From positions 930,001 through 994,000 of the forward strand of contig VUYV01000149.1 in the NCBI GenBank assembly GCA_008711295.1: DNA of 64,000 nucleotides, given 5' to 3'. Of the stretch, positions 53,401 to 64,000 are shown piece by piece. This DNA comes from Anarhynchus alexandrinus (taxonomy: Eukaryota > Chordata > Aves > Charadriiformes > Charadriidae). Every line of letters starts with the position of its first letter. Within the stretch, counting starts at the first letter, position 1. The notes beneath the pieces are model-generated. The model made no database searches. It was given only the letters and a program-made list of their open reading frames with translations, and was not told where the DNA came from. Both the position numbers and the translations under genes were made by a program.

Positions 53401-55025
53401 ATCCAGTTCTTGAAAAAAAAATGCTAAATTAATAAAGTTACCAAAAGACACAGTATTATTTTTCGCTAGCTAAATGAGCTAGGGAGTGATGCAGTAGTCC
53501 CGATTCAGTGCCCACTTTTGGGTAACAGGGAAGGAGACCACTTTGAGTATACTAGTACTGCGCATAAACGCATACTGCTTGGCTCCAAATAGGAACAAAA
53601 AGCAAATTCATATCTAAAAGGAATGTTTGTTGTGCACTATATCGCTACCAAAAATGCATGCAGAGTGCTCCCTTGCAAAACAAGAAGGTTCCCCTACCTT
53701 ACTGGTGAACCACTTACTGCATGGCAGGTCTACAGCGTAAGAAAAAATCCAAACCAGTAGTATTTCAAGATGGATAGTTCTCACAAACAACAGCATTTAA
53801 CAGTATTTATAGATGAAAAAATCAACTGCTATTGCTCCTGTGGGGTGTGTCAAGAGGAGGCTTGAGGCTTGAATGGCTTAGCTGAAGTAGCTAGATGAGA
53901 TCTGGTTAGTGATGACTTCGTGCTGATCCTGAGGTATTGTGGAGACATAACAAATAGTCTGACTGACATGCGATAACGCTGATGCATCTTGTCGCACTGC
54001 AAACCTACAGAGCTAATAGTACTCTATTCCTTTATTAGATTGGATATCTGTGGAGAAGAAATTGTTGCCTGTCATGTTTAGGATAGACAACCACCACTGT
54101 ATCTGCTTGAAATTAACATATCAACGCAGGGCAGATTAATTAGTAATTTTGGGCTTCAGCTGGGAAAGGGCGGTTGACCTCACTGGAGCCAGTCAGAACT
54201 TGCTGTTCTGCAGGAGATTAACATTATATGAGTCTGTTCAGGGAGACCTCAGACACTATGGGAAGCAGATCTCCAACATGCTCCTGGACTTGCCAGTGGC
54301 AATTCAAAACCAAAAAAAATGAGGACAACTGTATTCTATTTAATGATCTCCCACCTACACAAGTCACACTAATCCATTTCCACTTTGTGTTCCCTGTCTA
54401 TCAAACAAGAATAATTCCTACCCACCGGTGAATAGTAAAGTTTAATTAACATTTATAAACTACTGCCTAATATTCATGTGGAATGAAACGGAGAAAGAAC
54501 TAATATTGAAGAGAACATAGAATCCAAAACAAAGCTGAATGTAAAATGTAGGGCATATAGACATGAATCTCATTTTCCGCTTATGCATGGTACAATTTAA
54601 AGTACATTTTTAGCCTGCCATTTGTGTAGAGGAGGACAAATACCAAGCAGCTTTAAATAAATATGAGTTTTTAAAATAGGTGTCTGTGAGACCAGCTGGC
54701 ACAGGATCCAAGAAAGAATACAGTGGCCCTCTCTACTGTTTTGTATCACTTTATTTCTCCATCTTCTGTTTCCATACCACTTTTTTTCTATTTCTTTTTC
54801 CCACAGTCTCTATCGGTGTATCTGCTTGACCAGCTCAGAAAGCTTTGCTCAAGCCCAGCACGTCCCAGAGGGCTGGGCCAAATGGCTTTGGCTGTTTCTG
54901 GTGACCTCCTGTGAGAGACATGCACGACGACTAACCAGCGTTCCCAGGTTTTGAACACGGACATGTCAGGATAGATACGAAATACAAAATCAAAGGAACT
55001 AAATGTGGGATGTAAGTTGCTAACT

Positions 55026-55038
55026 GTTGCTTAGCAAC
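55026..55038. promoter_or_regulatory. RFX X-box-like palindrome
   Basis: GTTGCTTAGCAAC is a perfect 6-base inverted repeat around one base, fitting the RFX X-box pattern, and is the reverse complement of the 38667-38679 site. Confidence 0.35.
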
Positions 55039-57544
55039 ACTACACTGATGTCACACAAATCATGACCTTAGCATCAGAGTCAACACCATTCACGCAGATA
55101 TCTGCAAACAGATCATCTGATATGGCAGAAAACAAAAAAAAAACCATAACCATTTTATGCCGGCTTGAACATGCACTGTAGATGCTCTAATGCCACTTAC
55201 GGGCAAAGAGCCTCCTGATAAGCTCCAAAAATGCATATGGTAATTAAAGGAATAATCTTCTTAAATTAATAAATTCTGACCTCGAAGAGACAAACAGCGG
55301 TTGGAGTGAAATAATTAGGCCATGACTCAATCAGATTTGCATGGCAGATATTAGAATTCTATTGAGAAGGAAACTTGGACAAGGTAGACAATAAACTGTT
55401 TACCTTCTTATACATCAAGCCTACTTTTTCTATTTCTCACGTAACATTTATTTCTCATATTCTATACTTTTACTCTTTAATTATATTTATGAACATACTA
55501 AGTTAGAGTGTAAACATTTTTTTCTTTTCTTTCAAGAGAATTTCATAGTCCGTTTCCTTCATTAAACAGCAAAACTCAAAAACCTTTGAGATATAAAATC
55601 CAAGCTAAATTTCTTAGTAAGATGAAAAAAGCTTAAATATTTCGTATCAAATGTTCTACATATGTATATGTTCTAATTTTTTTAAAAAACATTAGATCAC
55701 ATTAAATTTTGTCTTTTTTCCTTTTAACTGAAAAGAACTTTGTTCATTCAATGTCAACTTCTTATTTGGTGTGAAAAAGAGAATAGAAGGCCAAATTTCA
55801 TCCTTTATTGCAAACCTTCAGGTGTGGAAAGCACTTGATAAAGTTGTAAAAAAATTCTGCTCAAGGCACCAACCCAACGAGAGTGTTCTTGTCATTAGGC
55901 TAAAGCACTTCCAGGACGCTACTGAACCTTAACACAACAAGCTATGGACGATTCATGAATATAAAATGCTCTCCACCTCTGGGTTTTCTAAATCAAAACC
56001 CTAACTTTCTGCCCCATATCCTTCAGAGATGTATACCAAAACCTGAAAATCTGTCCTCTTCCCACCACCCTGCTCCCACTCATAATAAAATTTAAAAAAA
56101 GTTCCTGGTTTCCCAAACACTAAAAAACTAAGCCAAAGCCATTGGCCCACACTAATCCTAAGCTTCAGTCGAGCCATCTGCAGCCAAAAAGCTTACAGCA
56201 AAAAAAATGGTCTTCCATCTTTCTTTTTACAAGTCCTACTGCTTACACAGACATTAGCATACCTGGCTGCAGAGTTTATACATGGAACCTAAATGATCCC
56301 TTCTGGTCTTGGAATTTTTCCTAGTTTTCCAGCCTATATAGAAACCAACAAAAAGTCATCTGATAAATGCTTCCTTAAATATTTATTTCCTGAACTTTAA
56401 AACTGACCCAGCACAAGTCTTCCCTTATACATACTTCAGCTATGCAAAAGCAGTAAAAATAAGAATCTGTCTCCAATCAAGCACATGGCAGAAGTCAACT
56501 ATTTAGTTGCCATAATATATAAAAATGAAAATTTGGAGCAGCTGCTCCCTAGCTGGAACACAGGCTTCAGCAGATATTAATGACAAAAAGGCAATTTTTG
56601 AGTAGTGGTAGCTTGAGTCTGCCAAATTGAAAAGGCTAGCCTTAGGATGGCAGCTTCGGAAAAAAAGGAGCTATCCATGTCAGTCTTGCAACAGGAAAAA
56701 TATTATAAACTTGATGGCTATTTCTAGTAGAAAAATTATTTGAGCATAATGGTTCTGTGGGATTTTAATGGAGCCTCTTGCCAAAAAGACACATTAAGGT
56801 TTGCCAGTAAGTCCTCAAAATATCAAAAGCCACTAAGTTACACCAAATTAAAGTTAAATGCCATAACTGTGTTTAGATCAAAGTATGTTAGTCCTGAAGA
56901 AAATCAGCGCTTATGTGCCACAGTACAGAGTGACAGAGACCAAAACTCCACCAGTGCCCAAGGCCCTGCCATGGTAAGAAACTGATTTCATGAGACACAT
57001 TCAAGTGGGCTCAGAGGCAAATCACACCCTGTACTGGAGAGGAAGCCCATTCCTAAGTGTCTACCAAACTGATCTGAGAATAAAAACCAACCAAATAAAT
57101 AAAGTAAAACCACCTCTTTCCCTGTCCTCCAATGCATAGGGCATTAGTGATCTGAGGGTATGATGCAAGGTCCTCTAGCCAGACATGCAGAAAGACGATC
57201 CATACCAATGGTTCACCCATTCTTCTTCTTCCTCTGCACATGAAATGAGAGCAAAATCTTCATCTGTTTCTCCAGGGTACACCTTCTCTAGATAAACCAG
57301 GGAAACATTAATTTCTTGAATCCTAAAGGCTAACCAGCTAAAGTCCTGTTGCACCGAAAATGATGATACACACCAGTTTACTGCAAGCGCTATGAACAAG
57401 CTGAAAGCAATGTGTTTAATTTATAACAATAAAATATTTTGTAGAAGTTGTGTCCCTAGAAAATAATAGAACAAGTAATATGAAAAATAAAAAGACAAAC
57501 AGAGAAGAATGGAATCACGAGCAACAAGCAAAATACAAGGCTTG

Positions 57545-57570
57545 AAAAAACAAAACAAAACAAAACAAAG
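57545..57570 (+). repeat. (CAAAA)n repeat
   Basis: About four copies of the CAAAA pentanucleotide. Confidence 0.9.
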
Positions 57571-60500
57571 AAAACCTGTTGATGAACAGGACAATTATTA
57601 CAGCCCAGTTGGTTTTCATACATATCTAGAAGAACTTAATAATGAATCCTAAATTTTTAGTTGAGAAACTATTTCACATTGGCTTGTATAAAAGCAAGTT
57701 CTGTTCACTGATTCACCACCAGCAGAAAACATCATTCACAGCAGCCCGCCCCTCCAGTCCTTGGAGGGACCAAACAGGAACCCAAAGGTCTCTACAACAG
57801 AAAGACTTGCTTGTCTTCCCTTTCATAGTGTGCTATTTCACTTTTAAATTATGTTTATTAGATCAAAGTCACTCCCTGGAACACTGTCACTCACAGCAAT
57901 GTTTTTAGAAGATTATCCTGCATGAAATAAGAAATACAGAACATGAGAAAAACAAACCCAGTAATTCTGACTTTATTTCCAGTAAGCTGCAATGCATGCA
58001 TGCTTTGATTTGCAATAGTGTATCCACTCAGGACTAAAGAATCCCGTATGCCTCTTACCCTTCAGAAGAGCCAAGTAAGGACTAGCAGAAAGTCCACTGC
58101 TTTAGCTTGGTACTGTTCAAAAAGGCAATAAAAGCCACTATTGTGTTCCAAAGAGAATCTGAGAAAATTGGGAGTTGCTAACAAGATCAAAAGCTTTGGT
58201 CTCTGCACTCAGACTGGTATTGTTTCAAGTATTTACTGGTTCCCCTCATGCTGATTTGAACCCAAGTCCTTTACGTGCTTTATGTGCTTAACACCTGTGG
58301 GCATAGAGCCTTTAGGATATCTTCCTATTCCTTAGGAGGAATTAGGATGTTAATGCAAATCCCAACCCAGTCCATGTCATTTAAAGGCTACTTCTTGCAT
58401 CTTTTGGCTTCACATCTGAAAAAAATACTACATTATTGCTGTGTTTCCTGTCTGATGTGACTGAATGTCATTCTCGAATGACGTAATCTATCCAAGTACA
58501 ATGTGTTAGTTTAATCTGCAAAAGTGAGGCCTCAAGTTTCTTATGCCACTTTAAGTCATTGTGATAAATGACCATCTTCAGCAATCTGACTAACTTCTGT
58601 CACAGAAGTGCCTTTAGTACGAAAAGTGCTCTGCAAACAGAAGACATATAACTATCATAATGTCTCTAATTTGCACGTTTCACTTTAACCTATTGTAAAA
58701 GTACCTGTTGAACAATTTATTCTGAAGCTTTTAAAAAATTCTGATCTGATATAAGGGGGTTATTCACCAAAAAAAATGAACTATGTTTTCAAAGAAAAAA
58801 GCCCACAACAGGCAATTAGACTGTACATAGCCTATTCACAAAGGAAAAAAAGTGTTGCCAATATCAACAGTTCCACAGTGGCTAACACAGTTATCTGGTG
58901 GTTTTCAGAAAGTTCAGGCTTCTGAAGTCAGGATTCCAATAAAAACAAATATAACTTGAAAGAAGGTTTAGCTTCAAGCCAGTGATGTGGAGTGAGCTTG
59001 AAAATTTAATCCAAGCATATCTTGATGGTTTAAACACAGGAATAAGTAAAACAATATTATCATTATAATAGGAATCTCAGGGTTGATTCTCAAGTCATGT
59101 TATGAACACTTGGAGCTGGAAACTGTTAGGCTATTTTTTATATACTATTCATGTATATTCAAGTATGTCTTGCTCAAAACATTACAGAAAGGAAACCTGA
59201 ATGTGCCCTGAAAGGCACCTTTCAAAGAACTAATACTTTTATGGTTAACTACTGTACCTTCAGGCAGTTAGCTCATACTAACAGTTCTGGCTCGTCATAA
59301 ATCTCAGGAAAATGAAGTCTGCTGACAGTATAATTCTTGGGCCTGGCTTCCTACTGATGACATCTCCCGCTTTCTGGCTCCACTGCCTATCTGAGCCGCC
59401 TGCTTAATTGCTGCTTTACTGCTCTCTCTTCTGCGGCTCTGTCATATTAATTCATCTCTGTTACCTTCTCTGTTACCCCTTCTTACTGTCAGGGAGACCT
59501 GATCTTACCACTGAAGGTCTGGCATACCTTCTTACAACTTCATGGGCTCCGATTGTTTTTCCTTTCCCTATTCTTGACATCTTCTTGCAGCCTTGGATTC
59601 TGCGTGTAGTCAAAGCAGCCTTACTGCTTTTACTTATCACATCACTGGAAGGTTTTCCGCTCTCACATGTATCCGTTATATATTGAAATAGGTAGGAGCC
59701 AGTATCAGGGAGGAATTTATCCTCAAGTACTACTGGCATTACACGCACTGCTGCTGCAAGACTGAAAATATGGACAGTCTCTTGTCTTGCCAGTCAACTT
59801 CTAAATAACATAAGAACAAACTCTGGAGGATTGTACAGTCTCTGATCAAATTTAAAATAGATTGCCATGATAAATACTGGAGGCAGTGATGGGACTTTAG
59901 ATCATCAAACCATCAAAGCAATCTAAAAATAACCAACTGCAGCTTGCAGCCGCTTGATTTCAATTTATAGTTTAAATAATTGAGGGTTCCAATTATTTCC
60001 AGGTTGCATGTTTGACTTCTTGCTTTTTACACTATTGTGGCTCTTGTGACATTTTATACCAGAACAAAGGAACACTACCCATCTCTCATTTATCTAACGG
60101 AGTGCTTCAGATGCTTAAAACTACAAAAGTCATGGCTTGTTCTGCCGTAGCAGTCAGGGATTTTGGGAAATGGGGTAAGGGAGAGGGATTCTTACATTCT
60201 CTGCTAGCTGCCTTTTTTTTCTACAATAGTGCAACGGCTCAACTTTGCAGTGGGAAGTGCTGGGCTTTGAAAACACGACATTACAGATTTCTGAGTTCTG
60301 CTTGAACAGCTCCAGCAGTTTTAAGGGAAGATAAGCAGTGGTCAAAGTGCTTGCCTATGACTCAGAACACATAGACTGCTGTCCCATACAGTTCTTCTGA
60401 GTCCTAAGACACATCTATATTAACAAGCTATAGAAGGATCTGAGTTAGCAGGGAATAATGCATAATCATGCATATGAATAAAACAAATATTATCTGTTCG

Positions 60501-61479
60501 CAGCCTATGCCCCTAGTACACTAAGTCACCATCAACTAATCCTACCGAGAAAAAAATCTTACCTCACATACAGAAGCTCCACAATTTGTAACTCAGCTAG
60601 TCCACTACTTGCTTTTTTAAGAGAGAAAGAAAATCTTAAAACAGCCTCTCTCTGCAGGTCCAGCAAGGTGATCTTTTCATTTTCCCCAGAACTACAGTGT
60701 TTGTTACAAGAAAGGAGATGTCAGGCAGGTATCACAGAATGCCAGCAAAGAATTTGGATGCAACAGATGGAACGCGATGCATTCCAAAGGCTTTGCATGT
60801 TCTATATTGCAAATAATGCATCCTATAGGAACTGCTTTTTATTCTTTTTAGCAACACGGTCTGGTTTTCTGCATCACTCTGCTGATTCTCGACAGTGATG
60901 TCTTCCACGCTAGCATGTCTCTCATCTGTCATAATCAGAGAGTAGAACTTGCTCAACTCGGTTGCCTGCCCTTGAACAGGAACGGCAGCCACAGCCTCAT
61001 CAGGAATTCAACTGAAGAAATGAACATCTCTCTTATCAGTACTCTTGACAGCTACTGATAAGCTGTCTTGTTCCCCTTGTTGTCTACTGCACAGCTCTTA
61101 ATTTTGGATTATTTTTTCCCTGCACTATCAAGTACAAAAAAGAACTTCTTTCTGAGCTTTCAGTTGTGCCTTTTGGCACTATGCTGGCACACTTGCATTT
61201 TGTCTCTCCAAATATTACCGGAGTACAGTAGAAATTCTGAAACTTCATACAAAGGAAAACATTTTACTCCTTCCTTGCAACTGGCTTCTCAAGACAATAT
61301 TTAGATCATCAGGGACCTCCTTGTGTCCTATTCAGGAATCTCAAGGCAAAGTAAAACTGCCTTAAATGGCAACAAAGGAATTACATGCAGTGGAATACAC
61401 ACGGCAGAGAAAAATCACTGAGATGGCCTCTTTCCCACAAAGGAAACCGACTCAAGAACACAGCACTAATTCATATGGT

Positions 61480-62450
61480 TCACATGGAGAGGTCCCAGTC
61501 TACTGGAAGCTGGAAAGTGTTGTCCCAATTTTCAAGAAGGGGAAGAAGGACGACCCTGGTAGTTACACGCCTGTCAGTCTCACTTCAGTGCCTGGTAAAA
61601 TTATGGAGAAGGTTATTGTGAGAGTTACTGAAAACCACTTGAGAGACACCACAGTCATTGGTCATAGCCAGCACGGGTTCACGAGGGGCAAGTCTGGTTT
61701 AACCAACCTAATTTCTGTTTATGACAAGGTCACCCCTCTAGTTGACCAAGAGAAGCAAGTATATGTGGGTTTTTTGGATTTTAGCAAATCTTTTGATACC
61801 TTCTCTTGCAGTATCCTTCAGGACAAAGTGTCCAGCATACAGCTAGACAAATCCATAATATGTTGGGTGAGCAATTGGCTGATGTGTCAGGCTCAAAGGG
61901 TTATAGTAAATGGGGTTACATCAGTCGCCAGTGGGGCTCCCTAGGGCTTGATTTTAGGGTCAGTGCTTTTTAATGTTTTTATAAGTGATCTGGAGGCAGG
62001 AATTGCATCCTACTAAACTAGGAGGAGCTCTGGACACCCTCAAGGGTAGGGAGGCCTTACAGAGAGATGTGGATAGACTAGAGAGCTGGGCGATCACCAA
62101 CCATATGAAATTTAACAAAAGCAAGTGCAGGATTCTCCAGCTGGGACAGGGTAATCCTGGTTATACGTACAAACTGGGGGATGAGAGGCTGGAGAGCAGC
62201 CCCACGGAAAGAGATCTGGAGGGTTGCGTTGATGGCAAGTTGAATAGGAATCAACTGTGTGCCCTGGCAGCCCAAAGGGCAAACCATGTCTGGGATGCAT
62301 CAAGCACAGCATCACTAGCCGGTCGTGGGAGTGATTGTCCCACTCTACACTGCACTGTTGCAGCCCCACCTCAAATACTGTGTGCAGTTTTGGGCACGAT
62401 CCTTATGGGTCCCTTCAAACTTGAGATAGTCTATGATTCATTCTATGCAA
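61480..62450 (+). mobile_element. CR1 LINE, degenerate ORF2 with reverse transcriptase part and 3' end
   Basis: Translation shows CR1 reverse transcriptase blocks in order: PVSLTSVPGKIMEK near 61570, HSQHGFTRGKS near 61670, the motif-A aspartate in FLDFSKSFDT near 61775, and WAITNHMKFNKSKC near 62090. It is broken. A TAG replaces a sense codon at 61942-61944. The sequence changes frame near 62005, where the segment carrying the catalytic D-D motif is missing. Another frameshift lies near 62320. At about 62395 the ORF2 end is deleted and joins directly to the terminal gggtcccttc..ctatgattc 3' end. The copy cannot encode an active enzyme. Confidence 0.93.
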
Positions 62451-62452
62451 AA

Positions 62453-64000
62453 AGGCAAACATTTGAGTACATTGCAATTAAGCGTGATTCTGCTGTGTGC
62501 AGAATCAGAATGCACCTACCCAGGAAGTTCTCAGATTTGAGCTTTGCCACAACGGCTAAACAGACTGCTTGTGTCGATGGTTGTCAAGCAGAGACCTCAG
62601 TTTTGTTTCCAGTATTTTCTGAATTTGCCATTTGAGACAAACTATCCCATTTAACGCTTCTTGGTGGCATGTGGAGTCTTCCTGTCACCCTTGGATTTTC
62701 ACACTCAAAAAGCAAGACCAAGTGGCTGAAGAGATTACCTAGAATCTTAACAGCTTTGGACTGGTCACTGTTGTGCTGTTGACTCTCCTCCTTGCTCCTG
62801 CAGGTTTTCAAAGTAGCTAGACTGAGATGGCCACTTGCTCATTCTATATTCAGCAAAGAAGCTGATTTAAGTCCCAGATAAAATTCTGCAACCCTTTTCT
62901 ACATACCTTTAAGTCAACCCTTTAGTATAGATGCTTTTCCACACTTCAGCAATTCCACAACCACTTCTTCCTCTTCCAATCAAGGCAGTACCGAAGCCCT
63001 CAATTCTCTATTTTTTTCTGAAATACAGCACAGCATATCTGTTGCAACATTCAAGTTAGAACATTTCCCTGGAGTGGTATACCCATTGTTGTCCTATACC
63101 TTCCCAATTTATTATCATTTCACCAACTCTGCTCTTCTATTTCTGTGCATAACTCATGCTAATTTAATGTGTCACTTTGCACAGCCGTGATTTTGAACGC
63201 TTAGTATCTGCACAAATAAGAAATGTACCAAAAAGACACTGAATCAGGATACAGCTGCAGGGCCAACATAGATATGTTTCATATCTACCGTTCTGTCAGA
63301 GATTGAAGGAACATCAAAGAGATGGCTCACATTAACAACAATGGACAAGCCATTTTCTAGCAGCTCCTTAAGCCATCCATCATTGGGCTGTTGTGTCATA
63401 ACTAAATCAAAACGGATCCTATCAAGATTTTGAGCCCTCTGAATTATTATAATCTCTATCATGTGCAAATTGTATATAGAATAGCAAGTGTTGGGGCTGG
63501 GATTTTCCTTTTTTAAAGGTGAGGGTGAATGAACACAATCCCAGAGCATATTTGTAATAGGAGACCTCAAAGTAAAGGCAAATATGACTTTGCCTTCAGC
63601 TTCACCTGCCTTTATGTATTCCAAAAATACCTTGATTTGATGAGTCATTCCCAAAAGCTTCGCCGCAAGAAAAAACAGTCTTCCAAGAACTCCAAATTCT
63701 GACATGAACTCCTAGAAATTACATCTTCAGGAACTCTCCTTCTGGGGGTAGTGGTGAGGGGATGACACTTGCATTAGCTCTGGCCCATAAGCAAGAGCAA
63801 GACAGGAATAGCGAGGAACTTACTTTCTCTAGACAAGCAAGCGTGTTGCTCCAGCAAGCAAAATGACTGAAATATTTGTAATTTTCTTCTTGGTTTTCTC
63901 CCTCACTCCACCTTTTAGTCTTTAAAAATTCAAGTTGTCACTTGTGCAATGCTTACATCTGTGTAAACATATCTGCTAATTACTTAAGTTGTTAAGAGTC
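62453..64000. other. Intergenic or intronic, nothing recognised
   Basis: A 153-codon frame on the - strand (63244-63705) resembles no family I know and is about as long as chance allows in this much sequence. No repeats were recognised. Confidence 0.65.

Larger units (their letters stand above)
33758..61479. other. Long region without recognised genes
   Basis: About 28 kb of AT-rich DNA. I recognise no exon of a known gene, no structural RNA and no intact transposon. Noted items are two palindromic X-box-like motifs, a strong polypyrimidine-AG site at 50398-50429, a (CAAAA)n run at 57545-57570, one ambiguous base at 46738, and an uninterrupted 179-codon frame on the - strand at 37675-38214 that I cannot assign. 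Confidence 0.65.

Noticed and set aside
63244..63705. A 153-codon - strand open frame
   Set aside because: No recognisable domain or splice context, and its length is near what chance gives in 64 kb of six-frame AT-rich DNA.
16076..64000. HRH1 coding exon expected downstream by mammalian gene order
   Set aside because: No open frame of about 480 codons or receptor-like sequence is present. It must lie beyond the window if gene order is conserved.

Overview
The window reads as bird (or at least sauropsid) nuclear DNA. It carries CR1-type LINE copies that end in the ATTCTATGA-type terminal repeat, spliced vertebrate exons with GT-AG introns, and microsatellites in an AT-rich background. There are two assembly gaps: a run of Ns at 18160-18192 and a single N at 46738.

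The only gene that can be named with confidence is the 3' part of SLC6A1, the sodium- and chloride-coupled GABA transporter GAT-1, on the + strand. Nine coding exons lie between 1348 and 13741. They join in frame into 361 codons that match residues 239-599 of the mammalian protein (599 residues), covering transmembrane helices 5/6 through 12 and the C-terminal tail ending in KEAYI. The earlier exons lie upstream of the window. The stop codon at 13739-13741 is followed by a 3' UTR of about 2.3 kb with a polyadenylation signal at 16046-16051. The distal UTR contains two diverged, collinear copies of a roughly 450 bp block.

From about 16.1 kb to the end I see no further protein-coding gene. This 48 kb is intergenic or long-intron DNA. 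In mammals the gene after SLC6A1 on the same strand is HRH1, whose coding exon is not present here. A compact CpG-dense patch at about 22.25-22.44 kb is followed by a strong splice donor at 22536, so it could be a noncoding first exon of a downstream gene. Other items are four CR1 copies (3.6, 27.3, 33.6 and 61.5 kb), a possible G-quadruplex and CTCF-like site just past SLC6A1, two mirror-image RFX X-box-like palindromes at 38.7 and 55.0 kb, and several simple repeats.

No new multi-gene system is visible. The most unusual items are the duplicated 3' UTR block, the putative cryptic promoter and first exon at 22.3 kb, and a residue change in TM10 of GAT-1.
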